Source: Ornithinimicrobium ciconiae (GTDB lineage: Bacteria > Actinomycetota > Actinomycetes > Actinomycetales > Dermatophilaceae). Taken from it: a stretch of 64,000 nt of DNA. The first letter of the stretch is position 1. Each line of letters starts with the position of its first letter. Below are positions 51,928 to 59,810 of this stretch, one piece after another. The translations under genes were made by a program, and so were the position numbers. The DNA is taken from the NCBI RefSeq assembly GCF_007197575.1, contig NZ_CP041616.1:124001-188000 (forward strand). The letters are read 5' to 3'. Under the pieces are notes generated by a model that did not search any database, was not told the origin of the DNA, and saw only the letters and a list, made by a program, of their open reading frames with translations.

Positions 51928-52815
51928 TCAGCCCGAGTCGATGCCAAGCTCGGCAAGCCGTCTCCTGGCATCGAATAAGCCCTTTTCGTTCTCTGCCTGA
52001 TCAATCACTCCTGTGAGCTCCGGGGCGGCCAATCGCCCGGCAAAGTACACACCTTGAACGACTTCCCTGAACCGCCGGAACACGTCGATGTGTAGCCACT
52101 CCTCAACTCCCAGCAGCCCTTGGGACTGGTACCTGGCGAGGAACGCCGCTGCGTGCTGTGTCCCGCCCAGGTACATCACAGCGGATGCAATGTCGTAGAG
52201 AACGGGACCTCGCCTTGCCCCCGCCCAGTCGACCAGGCCGGTCACCCCGGTTCGGTCGTCGTGGATGAACGCTTCTGGGGCAGGATCGGTGTGCAGCACA
52301 GACCAGGTGACGATCAACGGGTCGGTCTCGGCTCGCACCGTCTCGATGGCTACAGGGAGCCAAGGGTGAGCCGCAACCCCCGGCATCAGCGGTGAGAGCC
52401 AGTCCGGTGCAAACGTGGCGACTCCCGGTCCGCTAGTCGGGCTGTTAGCAGCGTGAACACGAGCCAGAGTGTTGGCTATCCATTCCTGCTCGTCATGAGC
52501 GTCGCCATCCAGTTCGCGGCCCGGCACATGCTCAAGTAGAGCCAAAGCGGGATCCGTCACGACGAGCCGGCCGTCCCGAGTGGGAACTGGTCGGCCCGTA
52601 ACGAGTCCGGCCTCGGCGAGAGTCGTGGCCACTTGACACCCAGCGAGCAGATCCGCAACCCCAGCAGACGAAACGGACTTTGCGACGTACGCGGATCCCT
52701 GATGAACAACCGACCACGTCCGCGAATTCATGCCGCCACCCAGCGGACTCACGAGGGCCGACTCAAGACCCCAGAACCGCCTCAGGCTCTCAGTAGGGTC
52801 CCTCACGAACGGCAT
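51928..52815 (-). CDS. APH-family phosphotransferase with altered catalytic loop
   Basis: 295 residues. N-lobe GGGMNSRTWSVVHQGSAYVAKSV with the ATP lysine in AYVAK. The catalytic loop is SVLHTDPAPEAFIHDD: His and Asp are kept but the Asn four residues on is absent. TGLVDWAGARRGPVLYDIAS carries the metal Asp. A recurring variant in actinobacteria or a weakened kinase. Overlaps the methyltransferase B gene by 26 bp at its start. Confidence 0.78.
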   Translation of the reverse strand: MPFVRDPTESLRRFWGLESALVSPLGGGMNSRTWSVVHQGSAYVAKSVSSAGVADLLAGCQVATTLAEAGLVTGRPVPTRDGRLVVTDPALALLEHVPGRELDGDAHDEQEWIANTLARVHAANSPTSGPGVATFAPDWLSPLMPGVAAHPWLPVAIETVRAETDPLIVTWSVLHTDPAPEAFIHDDRTGVTGLVDWAGARRGPVLYDIASAVMYLGGTQHAAAFLARYQSQGLLGVEEWLHIDVFRRFREVVQGVYFAGRLAAPELTGVIDQAENEKGLFDARRRLAELGIDSG

Positions 52816-53562
52816 CTTTCTCTCCGGTCGTGCCGCGGAGCAGGTGCAGGATCGTGACGTAGTGCTCGGTCACCGAACCTGGTTGTGCTGCGGCAGCGGC
52901 CTGGACTGCATCGAGTTCTCCCGGGTCCCGCCAGTCACTGAAGGTAGTGAATAGAGCACGGACTTGGAGTGCGTCCAGGTCGATCTGCCACGGCCACTGC
53001 CAACTTCGGATGTGGCGGAATCTTCCCCCAGCTTCCAACTCCTCCACGGTCGGGCGCGGATCCAGCGGGTCACTGCGTGGGACGCTCGTGCCACGACCAG
53101 CGACGATCTTGTCCACGGCCTGCCGGAACGGCGTCCGCACCCGAGGATCCCCAAAGACCGTCCGCCACACGGCCAGCATCCCACGCGGCTCCAGTGCCTG
53201 GCCGAGCTTGGGGAGCATCGTCGGCAGGTCGACCCAGTGCATTGACGTGGCCGCCACCACCGAGTCGAACTGGCGCGCAGCCATATCCATATCCTCAAGC
53301 CGGGACACGACAACGGTCGCATCCGGGCACTCTCGCCGGAGGCGGTCGGCCAGTTCCGGACCTGGTTCGACTGCGACCACCTTGCTTCCGCGACGGACAA
53401 GTTCACCAGTGGCCTCACCACTGCCAGGCCCGATCTCCAGGACCCTAAGATCAGGCCCGATCACTCCCTGCTGCGCAAGGGTCTCGTAAAGCACAGTCGG
53501 GTACGGAGGCCGGGCGGTCCCGTACGAGGCTGCCACTGACTCGAAATGCCGCCGTCCTTCAT
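52790..53562 (-). pseudogene. Class I SAM methyltransferase (copy B), frameshifted at codon 6
   Basis: Paralogue of the gene at 44.8 kb, with RVLEIGPGSGEATGELVRRG, VVAVEPGPELADRLRRECP, FDSVVAATSMHWVD. ATG 53560-53562 begins MKDGG, but one base is missing before FESVAASYGTARP, so the rest is out of frame. Translation could restart at GTG 53534-53536 (MAASYG...), losing nine residues. Either an inactive copy or a slightly shortened one. Runs into the APH gene. Confidence 0.7.
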
Positions 53563-53597
53563 GAACACCATCCTTTCCCAGGCAGCACCGACGCGCG

Positions 53598-53678
53598 CAC
53601 TTTATCGATGAGACCGCCCGACACCTGGCGCATCTGGACCTGCTGCGGGAGCAACTCGACGGAGTTGGCAGCTACTGA
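53598..53678 (+). pseudogene. C-terminal remnant of a DinB/DUF664-type protein
   Basis: Plus strand reads HFIDETARHLAHLDLLREQL then DGVGSY-stop. This is the last helix of the DUF664/DinB (mycothiol-transferase-like) family, whose usual end is HMIEExARHxGHxDLLRE. The rest of the gene is gone. Confidence 0.65.
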
Positions 53679-53753
53679 GCGTGCTGACCATCTCGCGATG
53701 CCCCACACTGCGGTAGTTGCCCTGCCCCGCAACGCATGGACACGCCGTTGCCC

Positions 53754-54191
53754 TCACTCATCGACGAGGGCGCCGATCATGTTGCTTAGCCCGCCTGCAA
53801 GGACGTGCGCCTGCTCCAAGGGCACCCACCGGCACTCCCAGCTCGACCCGGTTCCGCCGTCGTCCGGGTCTGGCTCTCCGGCGATCCAAGGAGCGGCCGG
53901 GGCATCGTCTGTTGTGATCTCGAAGAAGTGGCGTCGCATGACTTCATGTCGGTAGGGGCTGATGTCGTAGTCGGCTTCGCCCAACTTCCGCACGATCTGA
54001 AGAGTTGTGAGTCCGGTCTCTTCACGTGCCTCGCGCAACGCTGCATGCTCCGGCGTTTCGCCCGGCTTCATGGTGCCCGCGGGTACCTGGATGCCCACCT
54101 CGGACAAGGGGTGGTCAAGGTGGCGGAACGTCAGGATCCAACCGTCCCGCACGATGTAGCAGACGACCTTGTTGGTGCGTGCCTCCGCCAC
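53754..54191 (-). CDS. Nudix hydrolase
   Basis: 145 residues with a perfect Nudix box G-x5-E-x7-REAREETGL within PAGTMKPGETPEHAALREAR. Hydrolyses a nucleoside diphosphate-linked compound. GTG start 54189-54191. Single gene, converging with the DinB remnant. Confidence 0.88.
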   Translation of the reverse strand: MAEARTNKVVCYIVRDGWILTFRHLDHPLSEVGIQVPAGTMKPGETPEHAALREAREETGLTTLQIVRKLGEADYDISPYRHEVMRRHFFEITTDDAPAAPWIAGEPDPDDGGTGSSWECRWVPLEQAHVLAGGLSNMIGALVDE

Positions 54192-54689
54192 GTCCCGAGC
54201 CTACGGTTCTCGCTCCGCGGCTGGCACTGAAATCAGCGTGACAAGCCCAAAGGTCCTGCCTCAGGAAGTACAGGGCGATGCCGCACGTCGCGCATCCCAG
54301 AGCTGATCGGCACCTCAGTGCCCACTTCGCTGCGTCTCAATACCAAAGCATTACTAACACATTCGATTAGATTGTGTTATGCGACATAGAAGTACCAGTT
54401 ACGAAAAGTTCGCTGCATCTCGACAACTGCATCTCGACATCTTGTCGAGATGCAGCGAAGACTGCACGCCCAACCCGACCAACCTTGCACGATCCGGCTC
54501 TGTCGTCGGAGTTGTGCAAAGTAGCGCGCCGCGCGGCAAAGTCGGGCGCTACGTATCGTCGTGACGGGCATACTCGCGGACCATGCGCCGCGGGGGTCAG
54601 GGGAGGGCTGGCGCGCGGCAGCGCGGATGCCGGTCCGGTTACGCTAAACAGCTTGCGGCCGGACGCCCTGCTGGACGACGCTCCTCGGT
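54192..54689. other. Intergenic stretch holding a family 1 repeat and a family 2 motif
   Basis: Contains family 1 copy 5 and, at 54.53 kb, GCGGCAAAGTCGGGCG, the start of a family 2 element. No gene supported. Confidence 0.55.
54375..54560 (+). repeat. Family 1 repeat, copy 5
   Basis: ATGCGACATAGAAG, GTTCGCTGCATCTCGACA (54408-54425), hairpin TGCATCTCGACA-TCT-TGTCGAGATGCA (54428-54454), GCGAAGACTGCACGCCC, CCTTGCACGATCCGG, TGTGCAAAGTAG. Ends in a family 2 motif. Confidence 0.75.
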
Positions 54690-55760
54690 ATGTCGATTCA
54701 CGCCGTGCTCCTGCCTGTCCCCGCCGCCGACGCTCCCCCGGGCGAGGGGCTCAAGCAGGTGGCTGCTGTCGAGGCCGCGCATGTCGAGCATGTGCTCGGG
54801 CACGCCGACCTCGCCGAGGCACCTGAGGTCTACGCAGTCGGCTACCGATCACAGGAGACGACCCGCAAGCACTATCTCTTGGCACGCGACACCGAGGGAC
54901 AGGCCGTCGGCTACGCCTCGGTGCGGATGCCGCTGAAGGACAACCTGTCGGTCGCTCACGTCTTCCCGAGCTGGCTGCCGGGCAGCGCACCCGAGAAGCA
55001 GGTGTATGACGCGCTCTGGACCGAGTGCCTGCCGCTCATCGAGACGGGTGGCCGCTCGGTCGTGCATAGCTGGACCATGCACCCCGCCGTTGACGTCGGT
55101 CATGGCTGGGTCGAGCCGCAGAGCGGCGTGGGCCGGCTGGGCCGGGACGACCGGGCGGACTGGCTGGAATCTCAGGGCTTCGTCCTGGAGCAGGTCGAGA
55201 TCGCCTCGACCCTGACGGTCACGGCCGACCTGATCACCTCCGCAGGTGAGGTGATCGCCGCCGCTGACGGCACGGCATACAAAGTCAGGTCGTGGCTCGG
55301 CCCGACGCCACCGGAGCTGCGGGGCGAAATGGCGAGGCTTAGGGCACGGATGAGCATCGACGCACCCAGCGCAGGCATGGAGCAAGAGGATGAGCACTGG
55401 GACGAGGCCGAGGTGGTGCGCGTCGACCGTGTACGCGACGAGTGGGGTCGCGACTATGCGACCGCGGTCGCGCTCGGGCCCGATGGTCAGCCGGTCGCCT
55501 ATTCCGAGCTCGCCCACCCGCGGGACCGGCCACAGGTCGCGATCCAGGACGACACCCTGGTGCACGGCGACCATCGCGGCCACGGCCTGGGTCTTCTGGT
55601 CAAGGCCGCGGCCTTGACCGAGCTGACCCGCAACGTCCCAGCCCTGCGGCGGATCCACACCTGGAATGCCGCAGAGAATACTCACATGCTCGCGATAAAC
55701 CGTCGCCTCGGCTTCGTGCCACTCGGAGTGACCGGGGCCTGGCAGCTGCGCCGAGGGTAG
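54690..55760 (+). CDS. GNAT acetyltransferase with two GNAT domains
   Basis: 356 residues. N-terminal GNAT-like half (YLLARDTEGQAVGYASVRMP, ADWLESQGFVLEQVEI) and C-terminal active half: TLVHGDHRGHGLGLLVKAAALTELTRNVP (acetyl-CoA loop), NAAENTHMLAINRRLGFVPLG. Same layout as mycothiol-synthase-like tandem GNATs; substrate unknown. Start ATG 54690. Confidence 0.85.
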   Translation: MSIHAVLLPVPAADAPPGEGLKQVAAVEAAHVEHVLGHADLAEAPEVYAVGYRSQETTRKHYLLARDTEGQAVGYASVRMPLKDNLSVAHVFPSWLPGSAPEKQVYDALWTECLPLIETGGRSVVHSWTMHPAVDVGHGWVEPQSGVGRLGRDDRADWLESQGFVLEQVEIASTLTVTADLITSAGEVIAAADGTAYKVRSWLGPTPPELRGEMARLRARMSIDAPSAGMEQEDEHWDEAEVVRVDRVRDEWGRDYATAVALGPDGQPVAYSELAHPRDRPQVAIQDDTLVHGDHRGHGLGLLVKAAALTELTRNVPALRRIHTWNAAENTHMLAINRRLGFVPLGVTGAWQLRRG

Positions 55761-55837
55761 CCTGCAACCTTCTGGCCGCCTGCGATGTGATGCTTGGATC
55801 ACATTCGCCTATCGCTGCACACCGCGGTCGATTGTGC

Positions 55838-56168
55838 GAAGTTCGCTGCACCTCGACAACTCCCCCCGCAGCCCCCAGCAGCAGTCTGTGACATCTTCGC
55901 TGCATCTCGACAAAGGAGCCGAACGGAGAGTCGCAGTAATCCATAACTCTTGGTTTATGACACATACGAACCGCGTTTGTGACATCTTCGCTGCATCTCG
56001 ACAGTGTGACGCATAACGTCAGGTGATTCTTGGAATCGACTGTCGTTCTTACACGATTGGGTGCATCTGTTGAGATGCAGCGAAGGTTGCACAACCCTGA
56101 GCGGCGGACCTTGCACGCTCGAGTCCGCCGCGGCTGGTCGTGCAAAGTAGCGGTTCACTGTCGGCGGC
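55838..56168 (+). repeat. Family 1 repeat, copy 6 (full length, with extra left modules)
   Basis: GTTCGCTGCACCTCGACA at 55841, then CTTCGCTGCATCTCGACA at 55895 and 55986, each after TGTGACAT (except the first). GGTTTATGACACATACGAAC at 55951 repeats copy 3 almost base for base. The outer repeat at 55986 and TGTTGAGATGCAGCGAAG near 56068-56085 bound an element of about 100 bp. Right module GCACAACCCTGAGCGGCGGA is nearly identical to copy 1. Confidence 0.8.
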
Positions 56169-56203
56169 AAAGTCGGACGAGCGTAGCCGTCCTCCACGCG
56201 GCA
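56164..56203 (+). repeat. Family 2 repeat (GCGGCA-hairpin), single copy
   Basis: GCGGCAAAGTC-GGACG-AGCGTAGC-CGTCC-TCCAC-GCGGCA; five-bp stem GGACG/CGTCC. Directly follows family 1 copy 6. Confidence 0.75.
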
Positions 56204-56343
56204 GAACAGGATGTCTCGGGTTCGCCGTGCCGGTCGTCATGGCGGGAGCGGTGACCGCACGAGCCGCAACAGGCGGTGACGCTGGCGTCATGTGGACATT
56301 GACCATGCGAGCCATCTGCTGCCAGTGAGGGATGATAGTGGGA

Positions 56344-56360
56344 AAGGAGCTCTAACTCCT
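56344..56360 (+). promoter_or_regulatory. Leader hairpin AGGAG/CTCCT
   Basis: AGGAG-CTCTAA-CTCCT upstream of the gene at 56404. May alternate with the next hairpin; role inferred. Confidence 0.35.
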
Positions 56361-56379
56361 ACCCGGGTTGGTGTGCCTC

Positions 56380-56401
56380 CCCGTAGGGTAAATCCTACGG
56401 G
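56380..56401 (+). promoter_or_regulatory. Hairpin that masks the ribosome site of the next gene
   Basis: CCCGTAGG (56380-56387) pairs perfectly with CCTACGGG (56394-56401), loop GTAAAT. The right arm contains the GGGAG Shine-Dalgarno sequence just before ATG 56404, so the fold would block translation. Confidence 0.55.
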
Positions 56402-56403
56402 AG

Positions 56404-56790
56404 ATGGGAGAACTGGTGATTCTCGTGACACGGGTTGACGTCGAGGACCGGCAGAGCAGCAAGGAGAACGCCAAGTGTTTGCTGTCCATCGAGTTGGACG
56501 ACGGTGAGCGTGTTCCTTTGCTCACCGATCGAGGGTGGGGTAGCAGCGGGCCTTGGAGCGGGACCAGCATGGAGGAGATGGAAGTCATGGCGCTGACTGT
56601 GGTCGGTCCTGATGCTCCGTTCGGGGAACTGACCGAGGAGGAGATGGCACGCGGCTACTGGCAGCAGTTGGAGCGTGAGGCTCGGGACCGGAACGTAGCT
56701 ATCAGTGCGGAACAGTTGGCCGGCCTCCCGCACCATGTCGAGTTCACCGAGGAGGTCTTCGCCCGCGTGGAAGGACGTGGTGGCCGCTAA
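56404..56790 (+). CDS. Protein of unknown function
   Basis: 128 residues: VILVTRVDVEDRQSSKENAKCLLSIELDDGERVPLLTDRGWGSSGPW, then FGELTEEEMARGYWQQLEREARDRNVAISAEQLAGLPHHVEFTEEV. Acidic, soluble. No family recognised. Its ribosome site lies within a hairpin (56380-56401), so translational control is likely. Bounded by family 1/2 repeats upstream and three family 2 units downstream. Confidence 0.6.
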   Translation: MGELVILVTRVDVEDRQSSKENAKCLLSIELDDGERVPLLTDRGWGSSGPWSGTSMEEMEVMALTVVGPDAPFGELTEEEMARGYWQQLEREARDRNVAISAEQLAGLPHHVEFTEEVFARVEGRGGR

Positions 56791-56817
56791 GTACTCACAG
56801 GACACCACGTTCGCCCT

Positions 56818-56925
56818 GCGGCAGATTCGGACGAGCGTAGCCGTCCTCAGTGCGGCAGATTCGGACGAGCGTAGCCGTCCTCAGTGCGGCAAAGTCGGAC
56901 GAGCGTAGCCGTCCTCCACGCGGCA
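56818..56925 (+). repeat. Family 2 repeat, three tandem 34-bp units
   Basis: GCGGCA starts at 56818, 56852, 56886 and 56920, exactly 34 bp apart. Each unit is GCGGCA, GATTC or AAGTC, stem GGACG, AGCGTAGC, stem CGTCC, TCAGT or TCCAC. Lies just past the unknown gene and before the converging GNAT gene. Confidence 0.85.
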
Positions 56926-56935
56926 AAACAGGGCG

Positions 56936-57346
56936 TTATCGCTTGAGGCGGAGCAGCCCTGCGGCGGTCGAGCGGAGGCCACATCGTGCCTCGTAGAAGT
57001 CGGTCAGTTGGGGCTCGTAGTCAGCGTGTAGCCATTGGCAGCCGCGGTCACGGGCTTCATGCGCCGCGTGCGCGACAAGCTGTGCGCCAATGCCGCGACC
57101 CTGGAGGCTTGGAGCAACGCACGTGTCCAGCAGGATGGCGTGAGCTCCACCGTCGCCGACGACGTTGACGAACCCCACGAGGATGTCTCCATGATGCGCC
57201 GTCACCCAGAAGAGGCTGTGGCGCTCCAATCGTGCACGCCATGGTGCCCCGACCGGCGAACCACCGAACGCGGCCGCATGCAAGGCGTCCAGTTCGCTGT
57301 CATCGATTGGAGGGCTCACGGCGAAAGACAGGTCGGAGTGCTCCAC
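56936..57346 (-). CDS. GNAT-family acetyltransferase
   Basis: 136 residues from GTG 57344-57346: LDALHAAAFGGSPVGAPWRARLERHSLFWVTAHHGDILVGFVNVVGDGG, then LDTCVAPSLQGRGIGAQLVAHAAHEARDRG (acetyl-CoA loop Q-G-R-G-I-G-A) and DFYEARCGLRSTAAGLLRL. Single gene between family 2 elements. Substrate unknown. Confidence 0.85.
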   Translation of the reverse strand: MEHSDLSFAVSPPIDDSELDALHAAAFGGSPVGAPWRARLERHSLFWVTAHHGDILVGFVNVVGDGGAHAILLDTCVAPSLQGRGIGAQLVAHAAHEARDRGCQWLHADYEPQLTDFYEARCGLRSTAAGLLRLKR

Positions 57347-57499
57347 AGCAGAAGCGTAGGTGCGGCGCGCCGACAGCGGCAGTAGCGGATGTGCACAGGG
57401 CCCGCTGCGCCCAGGCAAAGTGGGGTGCTCGCCCTAGAACTGTTCCATTGACGCGGCGGTTCAAGGTGGGTAAGACGCGATGAACCTAGTTGAGGACGA

Positions 57500-57709
57500 T
57501 CACCCACCGAACTTGCGGCGGAGCTCCCTCTCGTTCACGTCTTGGACGCCGTACCTCCGCAGTACACGGGCGAACGCTCGTGCCTTGCCAGCCGGCGTCG
57601 ACTCCTTGTCCGCCGCCTTGTTCGCCTCCGCTTCTGCCCTCTTCAGGTCTTGACTTATCGCCCTCTCCAGGTCAGCCATGCCATTCTTATCGAACTTGAA
57701 GTTCGCCAT
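57500..57709 (-). CDS. Small basic-acidic protein, function unknown
   Basis: 69 residues: MANFKFDKNGMADLERAISQ then a charged helix rich in Lys, Glu and Ala (DLKRAEAEANKAADKE) and VLRRYGVQDVNERELRRKF. GGAGGG stands before ATG 57707-57709. Looks like a small helical DNA- or protein-binding protein, perhaps phage-derived. No family recognised. Confidence 0.6.
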   Translation of the reverse strand: MANFKFDKNGMADLERAISQDLKRAEAEANKAADKESTPAGKARAFARVLRRYGVQDVNERELRRKFGG

Positions 57710-57869
57710 TGTCCCTCCGTTACCCCACTCGGGCCCCGTGCCCGAGACGCTGATCACTCTCTCAGGAAGGTCCGACAGACCCGTCGCGCGAGTTCCGCCA
57801 CGCCTAGGCGTCATGCTCGGGCAGCGGCGTGGGCGGATGCCGGCGATGCGCTATGCGTCGTCGCCGGGG

Positions 57870-58412
57870 TCAGGATCCATCCGAGAGCTGGTGGTCGGAC
57901 GTGGTCCGCTTGTGGCGCACGATAGCCACGACGGCCGGCACGATGTGCCCCCGGTACACCTCGTCCAAGCGGTGCGCCCATGCATCTGACGCTCGCACTG
58001 TGCCTCGGCAGGTCGCGTCACCGCAACGGCACTGCATTTGAAAGTCGGGGTCCGTCGTCGAGGCCGCATAGTCGCTGGTGACTTCCTCACCAGCTGGGAT
58101 GTCGCGACGGGCCACCAGGTCGAAGGGGCCGACCCACCATAGGTTCGGGTTGCATGAGTGATTGCCGTGATGGTTCAGAACTCCAGACGGCAGTACGAGG
58201 TGCTGATCGTCTGCGACCGTGATCGTGTCGACGTACTCCTCGCTCTCATCGAACAGTCGGTGCAACTGCTCGGTGGAGACCAAGCGCCCTCCTAGCCGGG
58301 AGACCAACGCACCGGCGGGTATGGGTCGTACTGCGAACAAGCCAGTGCCCTCGATCTGAGACTCCCGCACAGCGACGCTAGGCGAGAGCCAGCACGTCGG
58401 TCCGGGCTTCAC
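57870..58412 (-). CDS. SET-domain protein (putative lysine methyltransferase)
   Basis: 180 residues. VRESQIEGTGLFAVRPIPAGALVSRLGG opens the SET fold, VLNHHGNHSCNPNLWWVG carries the NHSCNPN pseudoknot motif (84-90), EEVTSDYAAS the catalytic Tyr (115), and QCRCGDATCRG is a post-SET-like zinc motif (C128, C130, C135). SAM-dependent methylation of a protein lysine is expected. The target is unknown. Confidence 0.85.
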   Translation of the reverse strand: MKPGPTCWLSPSVAVRESQIEGTGLFAVRPIPAGALVSRLGGRLVSTEQLHRLFDESEEYVDTITVADDQHLVLPSGVLNHHGNHSCNPNLWWVGPFDLVARRDIPAGEEVTSDYAASTTDPDFQMQCRCGDATCRGTVRASDAWAHRLDEVYRGHIVPAVVAIVRHKRTTSDHQLSDGS

Positions 58413-58499
58413 GTGACAAGCCTACGGGCAGGCGCCGGCTGGGGCCGGGGACGCAAATGAACTCGTGCTCATCAAACACGACCGGCGGCAGTTGCATGT

Positions 58500-58985
58500 T
58501 CAGTGCGTTGGTGCTAGCCCGCTCGAGCGACGGCGATAGGAGCTGACCCACAAGCCGGGGATGACTTCCTGGTCCTCAGCATGGGTGAAGCCCAGCGCCT
58601 CGTACAGCCGCCGTGCCGGCGTGTTGTCCCGACCGGTCGACACCACTGCGGGGCCGGCGGGCAGTGATCCGATGAGTGTTTTGGCCAACCCATGTCGATG
58701 CCGCTGCGGCGAGACCATGAGCCGATCAATGTCGATGAGTCCGTCCTCTTCGATGAGGGCCAACGCGGCCACGATCTCACCGTCCATGCGGAGGACGTGC
58801 CAAGTGAGACCGGAGGACAGCAACTCCTCGGCGGTCTCAGTCAGAGGAGGAATGCGGTCGTCACCGATCAACTCCGCCTCCACCGCGTACGCGCTTCGCT
58901 GCAGCCGTACCAGGTCATGAACGTGGCAGGCCACCTCGTCGGGCGTGAGCCGCGATACCGATGCCACCTGCTCGACGTTGGTCAC
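58500..58985 (-). CDS. GNAT-family acetyltransferase
   Basis: 161 residues from GTG 58983-58985: HDLVRLQRSAYAVEAELIGDDRIPPLTETAEELL, WHVLRMDGEIVAALALIEEDGLIDIDRLMVSPQRHRHGLAKTLI and DNTPARRLYEALGFTHAEDQEV. The acetyl-CoA loop is R-H-R-H-G-L-A. Substrate unknown. TTG 59021 is an alternative start. Confidence 0.83.
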   Translation of the reverse strand: MTNVEQVASVSRLTPDEVACHVHDLVRLQRSAYAVEAELIGDDRIPPLTETAEELLSSGLTWHVLRMDGEIVAALALIEEDGLIDIDRLMVSPQRHRHGLAKTLIGSLPAGPAVVSTGRDNTPARRLYEALGFTHAEDQEVIPGLWVSSYRRRSSGLAPTH

Positions 58986-59099
58986 GCCCCCATCACACTG
59001 GATGGCGACCTTCGCGAGCAACTTCGTCAGGACGCGCAGCGCGGCAGATCAGCGCGGTCGCCGCACAAGATGCCTGGTGGTTGCTCCTAGCATGTAGTC

Positions 59100-59618
59100 G
59101 TGCGGATCGAGCCGGAGTCTGTGATCGCCACCGGCACGGTGGTGCTGCGGCCGTGGTGCGCAGGTGACGTTGAAGCTCTGACCGCGATCTACGGTGATCC
59201 GCTGTCGGCCCAATACGTCGAAGTTCCGCAACCGTACGACGCGGCGCAGGCGACCAAGTTCGTGCGGCGAGCCATTAGATCTCGCGCTGCAGGGACCACG
59301 TTCCACTACGCGGTGACCCTGCCCGTGGCCGACACGGTAGTGGGGTCGGCATACCTGCACGACTGCGCCCCCAGCGAGGCCGCGGCCCATGTCTCGTACC
59401 TGATCCACCCCAATCATCGCGGACGAGGACTGGCAACCGCCGCGCTGATCGGACTCACTGAGGCTGCTCTGGCGGCCGGCTTTCTGCAGGTACTTGCGCG
59501 GATCGAGCCGGGCAATCGCGCCTCCGAGACGGTTGCCGCCAAGGCGGGCTTCAGCGTCCTCTGGTCCAACGACGAGGAAACCTGCTGGCATAGGACTGCG
59601 CCGAACGCCTCGACGTAG
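59100..59618 (+). CDS. GNAT-family acetyltransferase (RimJ/RimL-like)
   Basis: 172 residues: TGTVVLRPWCAGDVEALTAIYGDP, VVGSAYLHDCAPSEAAAHVSYLIHPNHRGRGLATAALIGLTEAAL, RIEPGNRASETVAAKAGF. Matches ribosomal-protein/antibiotic acetyltransferase-like members. GTG start. Short gap from the divergent GNAT gene before it. Confidence 0.86.
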   Translation: MRIEPESVIATGTVVLRPWCAGDVEALTAIYGDPLSAQYVEVPQPYDAAQATKFVRRAIRSRAAGTTFHYAVTLPVADTVVGSAYLHDCAPSEAAAHVSYLIHPNHRGRGLATAALIGLTEAALAAGFLQVLARIEPGNRASETVAAKAGFSVLWSNDEETCWHRTAPNAST

Positions 59619-59660
59619 AACGGTCCAACCCTCTCGGACGGACTGTCCGACTTGCAGATC

Positions 59661-59740
59661 GCGGCAGATCCGGGCGAGCGTAGCCGCCCTCAGTGCGGCA
59701 GTAGCGTGCGGCCACGCTCAGTGCGGCAGGAGCGTGCACC
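59661..59740 (+). repeat. Family 2 repeats, one 34-bp and one 28-bp unit
   Basis: GCGGCA at 59661, 59695 and 59723. The first unit has stem GGGCG/CGCCC, a compensatory change from GGACG/CGTCC elsewhere. The second is the 28-bp type with stem GCGTG/CACGC and matches the array at 60.6 kb exactly. Confidence 0.85.
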
Positions 59741-59810
59741 CTCGAGCCTAGAATCGGCAGCCAGGCGCTCCTGGCATACCCTCGCACCGGAAGGATCTTC
59801 CTTGCCCAGG

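Larger units (their letters stand above)
55761..56403. other. Longest repeat-filled intergenic stretch
   Basis: Between GNAT and the unknown gene at 56404. Holds extra left modules of family 1, the full copy 6, one family 2 element and two small hairpins before the next gene. No gene supported. Confidence 0.6.

Noticed and set aside
45700..56170. Classical integron with attC sites
   Set aside because: Not claimed as such: no integron integrase is in the window and the attC core (RYYYAAC...GTTRRRY) is not evident, although the layout is similar.
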